From NCBI GenBank assembly GCA_900315265.1, contig OMYN01000010.1, forward strand, positions 1 through 64,000: 64,000 bases of DNA, given 5' to 3'. The notes under the pieces are model-generated. The model saw nothing but the letters and a program-made list of their open reading frames with translations, searched no databases and was not told where the DNA came from. A program made the position numbers and the translations under genes. Positions 41,467-49,520 of this stretch are shown here, in pieces. Source of the stretch: an uncultured Eubacteriales bacterium (GTDB lineage Bacteria > Bacillota > Clostridia > Lachnospirales > Bianqueaceae). Position 1 is the first letter of the stretch, and the number at the start of each line of letters is the position of its first letter.

Positions 41467-42669
41467 ATGCCAAATAAAGCCACAACATTCTTTTTGTCCA
41501 TGAGTGTCCTTTCTTTACTATTTAAAACAGCGGCGCAGCCTTTCGGTAAAAATAAACCAAAACCGCTGCCGGAGGAAGACCAGAAGCGTGACCCGCACTT
41601 TGCCGTGCTGATCCCGGCCAGGGATGAATCCAAAGTGATCGAGGGCCTGTTTAAGGATCTTTGCAGACAGACCCAGAAAGTGCCGGCACAGGATATCTAT
41701 GTGATCATCGAAAGTCCGGATGACCCTACCGCCAAGCTCGCCGCCAAATACGGGATGACGGTCAGGCTCAGAAAGAATATGGGGCCGGGACGCCGCTGCA
41801 AGGGCTGTGCGCTGGAAGAGGTCGTGGAAGATATCTGGCCCAAGCTGTATGACGCCTATTTTATTTTTGACGCAGACAACCGGGTCGACAAGGATTTCTT
41901 CAAAGAAATGACGAAGACCTGGAGACAGGGCTATGATATCGGTATCGGCTTCCGCAATATCAAGAACCCGGTCAATGCCATGGCGGTCGCTTCCGGCATG
42001 ATCTTTACGGCTCTGAATGTACTGGGCAATAAGATGCGTACCAGGCGCAATATGACCTGCAACGTAACGGGTACCGGTTTTTATATAAGCGGCAGGGTCC
42101 TTAATCAGCTGAAGACGTATCCCTTCCATACCCTGACGGAGGATTATGAGCTTTCCTTGTACGCCTGTGTCAATAATCTGACCTGCTGCTACAATGATAA
42201 GGCTGTTTTTTATGACGAACAGCCTACCGATTATAATCAGTATTTCAAACAGAGGGTCCGCTGGGTCAAAGGATATATGCAGGCCCGTAAGATCTATTAC
42301 CCCCAGCTGGTCCGCAAGGCCAGGATCCATAATCCTAATTTGGCCTCGGTCATCGATCAGTTAGTGGGAGTCGGAGAGCTTGTCTTCGCGATCATCGGTT
42401 TGTTTCTGCTGTTCCTGCACGACAGAAAAAGCCTCAAATATATTGTCCTTGAGGCCACGTATATCTATGTGGTGCTGTTTGTGTTTTCAGAATTCCTGCT
42501 GCTGACGGAAAAGCGCTATCACTGTCCCAAACGGCTGCTTTTGAAGTCGCTGCTGCTGAATCCGCTTTTACTCTTGTCTTATATTCCCTGCGGGGTCAAA
42601 GCGATTTTCAAGAAGGATGTTAAGTGGGATAAGATCGAACATGGAGAACAGCAGGAAAAAGCAGGGTAA
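41467..42669 (+). CDS. Family 2 glycosyltransferase, membrane-bound
   Basis: 400 residues from ATG 41467 (a TTG 36 bases upstream has no better ribosome site). GT-A fold of the processive GT2 type: FAVLIPARDESKVIEGL, FDADNRVDKDF (DxD), LTEDYELSLYA (TED) and QRVRWVKGY (QxxRW). A first hydrophobic helix lies at the N-terminus, and C-terminal helices at about 300-385 anchor it in the membrane. The product could be a surface polysaccharide or glycolipid. The stop codon lies inside the stem-loop of its own terminator. Confidence 0.9.
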   Translation: MPNKATTFFLSMSVLSLLFKTAAQPFGKNKPKPLPEEDQKRDPHFAVLIPARDESKVIEGLFKDLCRQTQKVPAQDIYVIIESPDDPTAKLAAKYGMTVRLRKNMGPGRRCKGCALEEVVEDIWPKLYDAYFIFDADNRVDKDFFKEMTKTWRQGYDIGIGFRNIKNPVNAMAVASGMIFTALNVLGNKMRTRRNMTCNVTGTGFYISGRVLNQLKTYPFHTLTEDYELSLYACVNNLTCCYNDKAVFYDEQPTDYNQYFKQRVRWVKGYMQARKIYYPQLVRKARIHNPNLASVIDQLVGVGELVFAIIGLFLLFLHDRKSLKYIVLEATYIYVVLFVFSEFLLLTEKRYHCPKRLLLKSLLLNPLLLLSYIPCGVKAIFKKDVKWDKIEHGEQQEKAG

Positions 42670-42685
42670 ACCTGCTTTTTCCTGC
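42651..42685 (+). terminator. Terminator overlapping the GT2 stop codon
   Basis: Perfect 15-pair stem: GCAGGAAAAAGCAGG and CCTGCTTTTTCCTGC around GTAAA. The T-run is inside the stem rather than after it, so it may also act as a stabilising 3' hairpin. Confidence 0.65.
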
Positions 42686-42781
42686 TGTGCAAGTTTTACT
42701 TACGTAAAACTTGCGGTTGAATCTTTTACGGATGAAATTCCGCTTAACCTTGCTGTGCAAGTTTTGCTGGCGCAAAACCTG
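42683..42781 (+). repeat. Two related hairpins before gpsA
   Basis: The direct repeat TGCTGTGCAAGTTTT occurs at 42683 and 42751. Each copy opens a hairpin: GCAAGTTTTAC/GTAAAACTTGC (42689-42714) and GTTTTGC/GCAAAAC (about 42761-42778). The arms differ but both stay paired. A third small hairpin (CGGA/TTCCG) lies between. Confidence 0.75.
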
Positions 42782-42803
42782 TTGAGTTTTTAGGAGGTGC
42801 GGT

Positions 42804-43808
42804 GTGGCTAGGGTCGGTGTATTGGGAGCGGGTACCTGGGGTACGGCTTTGGCCAGGATGCTGGCCTTGAACGGACATGAGACGGCTTTGTGGTCGCCGC
42901 GTCCGCGGGATATCGATGCTCTTGCTAAGACACACTATCATAAACATCTGGAAGGAGTCAGGATCCCGGAAACGATCCTGTTGACCAAAGACGCTCAGGA
43001 GGCTTGCGCGGAAAAGGATCTGATCGTCTTTGCCCTGCCTTCGGTGGCGATCCGTCAGACAGCCCAAACAGTGAAGCCGTATCTTAGGGACGGCCAGATC
43101 CTTGTAAGCGTAGCCAAGGGCATGGAAGCAGATACACTGCTTACTATGACAGGGATCATAAATGATGTTTTGGAAGAAGGCCGGCAGGAGCGGTTTCATT
43201 ACGCGGCTTTGTCTGGACCGACCCATGCCGAAGAAGTGGCCAGGGATCTTCCGTCAGCTATCGTAGCAGCCTGCAGGGAGGACCGGGTCGCCCGTACAGT
43301 CCAGGATGTCTTTATGAATTCGTCCATGCGGGTCTACCGCAGCAGTGATCTTTTAGGCGTAGAACTATGCGGGGCGCTGAAAAATGTGATCGCGATCGCA
43401 GCCGGAGCCTGCGTAGGCATGGGCTTCGGTGATAATACCCGGGCAGCTCTGGTGACACGGGGCATGGCCGAAATCAAAAGACTGGGGCTGAAAATGGGCT
43501 GCCGGCCGGAGACGTTCGACGGCCTGGCCGGCATTGGAGATATGATCGTAACTTCGACCAGCCTGCACAGCCGTAATATGAGGGCCGGCATGCTGATCGG
43601 TCAGGGAATGGAACCTAAAAAGGCAGTTGAGTCCATCGGTATGGTCGTTGAAGGGATCAACGCTCTCCCGGCAGCTTTGGAACTGGCAGACCGTTATCAG
43701 GTGGAGCTGCCCATTACATTTGCGGTCGATGCGGTCGTAAACGGCGGGCAGGATCCTCGACGGGTGGTCCTGGACCTGATGATGAGGGACAAAAAAGCAG
43801 AATTTTAA
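42804..43808 (+). CDS. gpsA: Glycerol-3-phosphate dehydrogenase (NAD(P)+)
   Basis: 334 residues from GTG 42804, seven bases after AGGAGG. Makes sn-glycerol-3-phosphate for lipids from dihydroxyacetone phosphate. Seen: VGVLGAGTWGTALARML (dinucleotide loop), FALPSVAIRQ, SGPTHAEEVARDLPSA, the catalytic Lys in GALKNVIAIAAGACVGMGFGDN and GLAGIGDMIVTSTSLHSRN. glpK lies 9 kb away on the other strand. Confidence 0.96.
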   Translation: MARVGVLGAGTWGTALARMLALNGHETALWSPRPRDIDALAKTHYHKHLEGVRIPETILLTKDAQEACAEKDLIVFALPSVAIRQTAQTVKPYLRDGQILVSVAKGMEADTLLTMTGIINDVLEEGRQERFHYAALSGPTHAEEVARDLPSAIVAACREDRVARTVQDVFMNSSMRVYRSSDLLGVELCGALKNVIAIAAGACVGMGFGDNTRAALVTRGMAEIKRLGLKMGCRPETFDGLAGIGDMIVTSTSLHSRNMRAGMLIGQGMEPKKAVESIGMVVEGINALPAALELADRYQVELPITFAVDAVVNGGQDPRRVVLDLMMRDKKAEF

Positions 43809-43846
43809 CAGGAAAATTAAGGAGGCGCAGGGCCTATAGGGGATCT

Positions 43847-44347
43847 TTACCGGTCCTTCCAGCTGAGATGGTGCAGCTGCCCCGTTTCCTCAAGCCCGGC
43901 AAAATGGTTTTGCCGCAGAGCTTCATATAGAACAATGGCTACGGAGTTGCACAGATTTAAAGATCGTTCGCCTTCCATCATGGGGATGCGGATGCAGTCT
44001 TCTTCGTGATCGACCAGGATCTGCTCGGGGATGCCGCGGCTTTCCGGCCCGAACATGATGTAGTCGCCCGGCTGGAAGTGAACATCGGTATAGACCTGAT
44101 GAGCCTTGGTAGTAGCCAGCCAGACGCGGCGGCCGCCGGTCGTTTTCAAAAAAGCCTGGTAATCGACATGGAGGGTAGGGGCAAGGCGGGGCCAGTAGTC
44201 AAGCCCGGCTCTTTTGATGTATTTATCCGTCAGGAAGAAACCTAATGGCTCGATCAGGTGCAGGGACGCGCCGGAGGCGACGCAGGTCCTGCCAATATTT
44301 CCGGTATTGTAAGGGATTTCAGGTTCGAATAAAACAATATTAAACAT
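43847..44347 (-). CDS. trmL: tRNA (cytidine(34)-2'-O)-methyltransferase
   Basis: 166 residues, SPOUT fold with the C-terminal knot. Methylates the wobble ribose of certain tRNA-Leu species. Seen: LFEPEIPYNTGNIGRTC (motif 1), FGPESRGIPEQIL (motif 2) and IPMMEGERSLNLCNSVAIVLYEALRQ (motif 3, SAM site). Convergent with gpsA; 38 bases separate the two stops. Confidence 0.95.
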   Translation of the reverse strand: MFNIVLFEPEIPYNTGNIGRTCVASGASLHLIEPLGFFLTDKYIKRAGLDYWPRLAPTLHVDYQAFLKTTGGRRVWLATTKAHQVYTDVHFQPGDYIMFGPESRGIPEQILVDHEEDCIRIPMMEGERSLNLCNSVAIVLYEALRQNHFAGLEETGQLHHLSWKDR

Positions 44348-44551
44348 GTCCGGGTCCTTTGCTTTACGAATGTCAGTACTGCTTATTATATCTCAAATAT
44401 ACGTAAAAACCGTTCCCTTGTTATTAAATTTGGCCTTTAATCTGGCTTTATAAGGTCTGAGAGTTTATAATAGACATGGTTTGTGTTTTTTTACATGTAA
44501 ATACATTATCCGGGCGCAATGAGCCGCCGATCACAGTAATAAGGAAAGCAT

Positions 44552-45625
44552 ATGGCAAATTTTTATATTGATTATGAGAACGTAAAAAGCAAGGGAGTAG
44601 ACGGTATCGAGACACTGAAAAAGGGAGATAAGGTCTTCCTTTTCTACAGTGATCAGGCCGACTCCATTAAATTTGAGACGGTGATCCGGCTCAACTCCAC
44701 CAGGGCCGAGGTCCAGCTGATCCGCGCTGACAACGGCACCCGCAACTCGCTGGATTTTCAGCTGATCGCGCATCTTTTTAACGGCATCCGGCACAAAACG
44801 GATACATATATCGTAACCAACGACAATGGCTTCGACGCCGCGGTCAAAATGGGACACCGTCTGGGCTACCCGGCTCTTCACCGCATTTCTTCACTGAGCG
44901 TTTACGTCGACAAGATGACCAAGTCCGTGTCTTCGGACAAACAGGAGACCTCCGCGGAAGACAGAAAGAAGCTTCCCTTGGCAAAGCCTCTGCTTTTGTC
45001 GGATCCGGACACGAAAAAGAAGGAGCCGAATGCCGACGTAAAAGAGGCTGTCAGAGAAGCGGAAAGGGAGCAGCAGCCCAAGGCGCAGACGCAAGAAGCA
45101 TCTGCCGTATTGCCGCTTCCGGAAACAGCTGCGGAATCAGTTGTAAAAGCAGCTCCTTCGGAACCTGCAAAAGAGGCCTCTCAGGAGACGGCCCAGGATA
45201 AAAACAAGGGGTGCGGTTCCAATCACCACAGGGGAAGAGGCCGCACAAGAAGGACCAATAAACCTCAGGCAGGTCAGGCGGAAGCTAAAACGGAGAATAA
45301 GCCGGAAGCTAAGACGGAAGTTAAAGCAGAAGCCGAGACAGAAGTAAAAGCGGAGGAAAAACCGCGCCGCGGGCGTCGCCCGGGCAGAAGAAGAAAGACG
45401 ACCCTTCCTCAGGCAGCCGGAACGGCCGATTCTCCGGCAGCAGCCGGAACGGAAACCGCAAAAACTGAGCTTGTAAAAGCAGAGCCTGTGAAAGCAGAGC
45501 CCGAAAAAGCTGAGACAGTAAAAGCAGAGGTCATAAAAGCAGAGCCTGTGAAAGCAGAGCCCGAAAAAGCAGAGGCCGTAAAAGCGGAAGCAGTATCGGC
45601 TCCGGAACCGGTACAGACCAAATAA
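44552..45625 (+). CDS. PIN/NYN-like nuclease-domain protein with a long repetitive charged tail
   Basis: 357 residues. Residues 1-125 form a small alpha/beta domain of PIN/NYN-like type, with acidic residues at the expected positions (FYIDYENVKSKG, DNGTRNSLDFQL, YIVTNDNGFDAAV). The rest is low-complexity: two basic patches (HHRGRGRTRR and RRGRRPGRRRK) suited to RNA binding, and Lys-Ala-Glu repeats of the form VKAEPVKAEPEKAE. The basic Arg-Gly patches within an acidic disordered tail recall RNA-processing scaffolds (inference). A TATAAT word at 44466 may be its -10. Target and activity unknown. Confidence 0.75.
   Translation: MANFYIDYENVKSKGVDGIETLKKGDKVFLFYSDQADSIKFETVIRLNSTRAEVQLIRADNGTRNSLDFQLIAHLFNGIRHKTDTYIVTNDNGFDAAVKMGHRLGYPALHRISSLSVYVDKMTKSVSSDKQETSAEDRKKLPLAKPLLLSDPDTKKKEPNADVKEAVREAEREQQPKAQTQEASAVLPLPETAAESVVKAAPSEPAKEASQETAQDKNKGCGSNHHRGRGRTRRTNKPQAGQAEAKTENKPEAKTEVKAEAETEVKAEEKPRRGRRPGRRRKTTLPQAAGTADSPAAAGTETAKTELVKAEPVKAEPEKAETVKAEVIKAEPVKAEPEKAEAVKAEAVSAPEPVQTK
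45473..45570 (+). repeat. 60-base tandem repeat inside the tail of the PIN-like gene
   Basis: The first 30 bases from 45481 recur exactly from 45541, with similar bases around them, giving the VKAEPVKAEPEKAE peptide repeats. Such repeats can change copy number and so tail length. Confidence 0.85.
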
Positions 45626-45678
45626 GATACGGGATCGTGCCGGCAGGATCGGTCCGGTAAAGGAAGGGGGGCCTTTAC

Positions 45679-46653
45679 ATGGTTCAAGATCGTCAAGATC
45701 CGAAAAATAGTTCTTCATTTTTGATCACCGTCTACGCGGCGGGATGGTCACAGCCTTGGAGGTATCCGGAAAACTGGAAGTGTCTCGACCGCATCAATTT
45801 CGCTTTCGCCATTCCCACGCCGGACGGGCATTTGAGGCCTCTGGACGGGAAGGGAAGCGATCCCGCCGTCAGTGAGGACTATGCCCGGGATCTGATCGCC
45901 CAGGCTCACGCGCATGGGGTAAAAGTCCTGATATCCGTGGGCGGCTGGAGTTATCATCAGATCCCTTTGGAAGCCACCTTTGCGGAAGCGACCGAAAATG
46001 ACGGGAAGATCAATAGTCTGGTCAGAGACATCGTGACAATGGTTGAAGACTACGACTTCGACGGAGCGGACATCGACTGGGAATATCCCCGTAAGGCTAC
46101 CGCCGCGGCCAACGAGAAGCTGTTGACACTTCTTAAACACGAATTAAAGGCAAGAGGAAAACTGCTGACCTGCGCCGTCTACGCGGGGGCATCGGCCAAA
46201 GAAAACGGATGCGACAACCTGGGAAATCCCGTTACGGATATCCTGGACGGCTTTACACCGGCGGCTATCGAAGCGGTGGATAATGTCAACATCATGGCTT
46301 ACGACGGCGGCGATAAAGAGCTGCATGCCGGCTATGAGTGGACCGTTCGCGGAGTCGAGGCGTGGAAGTCAAAATGCCCGGCAGGCAAGCTGGTACTGGG
46401 AGTGCCCTTTTACGGGCGTCCGCGCGGCAGCTACCGCAAGCTTTTGGAGGCGGAGCCAAAGGCGAAACTGTGCGATACCTGCCTGGTGGGCAGCAGTATG
46501 GCCTATTACAACGGACCGGATACCATCGCTCGTAAGACACGCTTCGCAATGGAACAGGGCCTGGGCGGCATGATGGCCTGGGAAATGTCAGAAGATGCGC
46601 CGGGCGAAGACAGCTTGTTATATCAGATGGCAAAAACTTGCGGGAAAATTTGA
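45679..46653 (+). CDS. GH18 family glycosidase (chitinase-like)
   Basis: 324 residues. TIM-barrel GH18: VLISVGGWSYHQ (SxGG), the catalytic FDGADIDWEYPRK (DxxDxDxE, Glu near residue 137), VNIMAYDGG and the final GGMMAWEMSEDAPGE with barrel Trp. No signal peptide or membrane anchor, so it should act inside the cell on short chito- or peptidoglycan-derived oligosaccharides, or be a binding protein. Ribosome site GGAAGGGGGG. Followed after six bases by the MATE gene. Confidence 0.9.
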   Translation: MVQDRQDPKNSSSFLITVYAAGWSQPWRYPENWKCLDRINFAFAIPTPDGHLRPLDGKGSDPAVSEDYARDLIAQAHAHGVKVLISVGGWSYHQIPLEATFAEATENDGKINSLVRDIVTMVEDYDFDGADIDWEYPRKATAAANEKLLTLLKHELKARGKLLTCAVYAGASAKENGCDNLGNPVTDILDGFTPAAIEAVDNVNIMAYDGGDKELHAGYEWTVRGVEAWKSKCPAGKLVLGVPFYGRPRGSYRKLLEAEPKAKLCDTCLVGSSMAYYNGPDTIARKTRFAMEQGLGGMMAWEMSEDAPGEDSLLYQMAKTCGKI

Positions 46654-46659
46654 GGAATC

Positions 46660-48063
46660 ATGGCAGAGACTATCATTAAACAAGAGGAAGCAAAACAGGA
46701 AAACGGAATTTTAAACGGTGTGATCTGGAAGCAGATCCTGATCTTTTTCTGGCCCATCCTGTTGGGATCTTTGTTTCAGCAGCTTTATAACACGGTCGAC
46801 ACGATCGTGATCGGTAAAGCCGTCGGATCCAATGCGCTGGCGGCGGTCGGGACGACCGGCTCAATCATCAGCCTGCTGGTCGGATTCTTCGTCGGCATAT
46901 CTTCCGGCGCTACCGTCGTCCTGGCCCAGTATTACGGGGCCGGCAATCAGGAGGGGGTCTCCAAGACGGTCCATACCGCTATTGCAATGTCTTTTTGGGC
47001 CGGCCTGTTACTGACCGTGGTCGGAATCGCGACCACCCGGCCTTTCCTGATCCTGATGAAGGTGCCCGATGAGATCCTGGATGACGCGGCCTTGTATATG
47101 AAAGTTTTCTATGCCGGCATCATCGGCAACCTGGTCTACAATATGGGGACCGGCATCCTTCGCGCGGTCGGTGATTCCAAACGGCCTTTGTACGTGCTGA
47201 TCGTATGTGCCTTGTTAAATGTAGTCCTGGATCTTCTGTTTGTCCTGGCCTTTCATTGGGCGGTCTTCGGGGTTGCTTTTGCGACCATCCTGTCTCAGCT
47301 GGTCAGCGCGGTCATTATCGTAGCCATGCTGATGCGGTCGGAGGGCAGCTACCGTTTATATCTGCGCAAGCTGTCCATGGACCTGCCTATCCTGAAGGAG
47401 ATCGTACGCATCGGTATCCCCTCCGGCCTAGAGTCGGTAGTATATTCCATTTCCAACGTGCTGATCCAGACCTTTGTCAACACCTTCGGCACAACGGCCA
47501 TCGCGGCCTGGAGCGCCATCGGCCGCATCGATGTAATGATGTGGATGGTCATGCAGGCATACGGCATTTCGGTCACCACCTTTGTAGGTCAGAATTTCGG
47601 AGCCCGCCAATATGACCGTGTCAAAAAATGCGCCCGCACCGGCCTTCTGATGACCATGGTCAGTATTGTCGCCATCTCGGTCATCATATTCACCCTGTGT
47701 CCGGTTTTCCTCAGCATCTTCACCAATGATCAGGCGGTTATCGAACAGGGTACCAGATTTTTGAGGACCATATCTCCTTCCTACTTTACCTTTGTTTTTG
47801 TGCAGGTATATTCAGCCACCATCCGGGGCTGCGGCGAGTCCGTCCAGCCTACCATTCTGTCGCTGGTCTCTATCTGCGGGGTGCGCATCCTGTGGCTTTT
47901 CGCCGTGCTGCCTTTTCACCGCACCGTCGAAACCGTCGTCTTCAGCTATGATGTTTCCTGGGCCATCGCCGGTGTCTGCTATATCGTCTACTATTTGAAA
48001 GGCCGCTGGCTCAAGCGCTGCATAACCCGCCAGCAAAAGCAGACACAGACGGCGAAAGCCTGA
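46660..48063 (+). CDS. MATE family efflux transporter
   Basis: 467 residues, 12 membrane helices. Na+ or H+ driven drug/metabolite exporter. Seen: ILLGSLFQQLYNTVDTIVIGK (helix 1, MATE signature), VGISSGATVVLAQYYGAGN, MGTGILRAVGDSKRPL and, in the second half, TTFVGQNFGARQYDRV with the matching repeat. Close to the GH18 stop, so they may be cotranscribed. Substrate unknown. Confidence 0.94.
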   Translation: MAETIIKQEEAKQENGILNGVIWKQILIFFWPILLGSLFQQLYNTVDTIVIGKAVGSNALAAVGTTGSIISLLVGFFVGISSGATVVLAQYYGAGNQEGVSKTVHTAIAMSFWAGLLLTVVGIATTRPFLILMKVPDEILDDAALYMKVFYAGIIGNLVYNMGTGILRAVGDSKRPLYVLIVCALLNVVLDLLFVLAFHWAVFGVAFATILSQLVSAVIIVAMLMRSEGSYRLYLRKLSMDLPILKEIVRIGIPSGLESVVYSISNVLIQTFVNTFGTTAIAAWSAIGRIDVMMWMVMQAYGISVTTFVGQNFGARQYDRVKKCARTGLLMTMVSIVAISVIIFTLCPVFLSIFTNDQAVIEQGTRFLRTISPSYFTFVFVQVYSATIRGCGESVQPTILSLVSICGVRILWLFAVLPFHRTVETVVFSYDVSWAIAGVCYIVYYLKGRWLKRCITRQQKQTQTAKA

Positions 48064-48081
48064 CTGTTTTCCGGCATATAG

Positions 48082-48125
48082 AAAAAGACGAACGTCATCT
48101 GATCGTCCGATGCGTTCGTCTTTTT
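48082..48125. terminator. Bidirectional terminator between the MATE gene and the O-acylation cluster
   Basis: AAAAAGACGAACG pairs with CGTTCGTCTTTTT. It lies between two convergent units. Confidence 0.85.
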
Positions 48126-48177
48126 CATTTGTTTATCTTATTCCTGTACGGACCTTTATTGATCGCTGTATGAACCC

Positions 48178-49509
48178 TTATTGGTCCGCTTCTTTTTTGG
48201 CAGCCAGAGTGTCGCCGAGCGAAGGATCGGTCAGGATCGTGTCGCCGCTGTAGAGGTAGAGGACATCCGTGATCCCGAAACGGTCGATGGCCCGGTCGAC
48301 GTCGTCGTAATAATAACGGGGATCGATCAGGATGATTTTGTCGAAGTAGGGCGTCAAAAATGGAACAAAACTGTTGGCGTAGGAATCCTTGAAAATCATC
48401 AGGTTACGGCCGGTGTCGTTAGTGGTCGTGATTTCGACCAGGGGATAGTTGCCGCCTAAAAAGAGGGTGTATTGATCCCGGGAGGACAGGGCTGCCGTAT
48501 CGTACAAAGTCGAAGTCTTTTTACTGCCGTAGCGATCGCCGTCTGCCTGGCTGCCTGCCTGAGCGGCCGAAGGGATCGATACGACGTACTGGCTGTCTGC
48601 CTTTTGAGGCCGGTAGATATCGATCGAATCTTTTGACGTGGAATTTCCGCTGCGGGAGGAAAGGGTTCCCCTGAAATCGATCGAAACGGTGTACGGCGCG
48701 TAGGTGATGGACCCGTCCTGGGCCTGATCGGCCTGGTCCGGGGTTAAGGGGGTGGGTATGCCCAATGGCTGAGCTGACCCCTGGAAGACCAGGAAGGCCC
48801 CCAAGGTCGTCCAGTGATGGTCGGTCTTGTAGTATATATAGCTGTCCGCGTTAGCTTTAAGGATGGAGGAAGCGTCCACCATTTGAATCGAAGGAGCCGC
48901 GGCGGAAACGTTGCCTTCAAAATCGGCAATGTCTTTTGTCTGGTCGCGGACATCCGCGCCGTCCGGCAGTTTACCGGTCAGGACCGATGCTGCGTCCGGT
49001 GCGACGATCATGGTCTGGGTAAGGCCGGGATGACGGGCAGTAAAATCCGAAATAGCCGAGACCGTGGCATCCAGATCCTTGGAAGGCTGGGCAGGTTTAC
49101 TGAAAAGATAGCCGTTTTTTCCTATATAGCCGTCTTTGAACTCGCGGGAGCCGGTCAGATAGCGGACATTGTATGTGAGATTGATCCACCGGTCGCGCAG
49201 AAAGAACTGGTCGGCGAAGTAGGAAGAGTAATCGGAGAAAAACTTACCGCTTTTTATGGATTCCGCTGTGACCTCAGGCCGCCCGGCCAGTTTACGGTTT
49301 TCCGCCTCCGAATAGCTGCGGCTGGGAACGATCAGGTTGACGACAAAGATCAAAAGCAAAGAAGCCAGCAGCAGTAAGGTCACATTCTGACGGAGGCCGC
49401 GCTCTCGTTCCTGACGAAGCCGTTCTTTTTCGGACGGTCCCTTCTGGGGAAGACCGGGTCCGGTGCTGCTCATATATATTTTTCTTTTACCGGGCATTCT
49501 GCTTGGCAA
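48178..49509 (-). CDS. DHHW family protein (AlgJ/AlgX-like)
   Basis: 443 residues. The start is read as TTG 49509, five bases after GGAGG; ATG 49497 is the alternative. One membrane helix at about 40-60 anchors an extracytoplasmic domain. The motif YYKTDHHWTTLGAF (DHHW, Asp-His pair near residue 235) is that of alginate O-acetylation proteins AlgJ and AlgX, which take acyl groups from an MBOAT partner to a polysaccharide. A GFSNSF-like Ser is replaced by MIFKDSYANSFVPFL near 385, the usual catalytic Ser block. Last gene of the cluster, 11 bases after the MBOAT gene. Confidence 0.88.
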   Translation of the reverse strand: MPSRMPGKRKIYMSSTGPGLPQKGPSEKERLRQERERGLRQNVTLLLLASLLLIFVVNLIVPSRSYSEAENRKLAGRPEVTAESIKSGKFFSDYSSYFADQFFLRDRWINLTYNVRYLTGSREFKDGYIGKNGYLFSKPAQPSKDLDATVSAISDFTARHPGLTQTMIVAPDAASVLTGKLPDGADVRDQTKDIADFEGNVSAAAPSIQMVDASSILKANADSYIYYKTDHHWTTLGAFLVFQGSAQPLGIPTPLTPDQADQAQDGSITYAPYTVSIDFRGTLSSRSGNSTSKDSIDIYRPQKADSQYVVSIPSAAQAGSQADGDRYGSKKTSTLYDTAALSSRDQYTLFLGGNYPLVEITTTNDTGRNLMIFKDSYANSFVPFLTPYFDKIILIDPRYYYDDVDRAIDRFGITDVLYLYSGDTILTDPSLGDTLAAKKEADQ

Positions 49510-49520
49510 GACAGCCTCCT

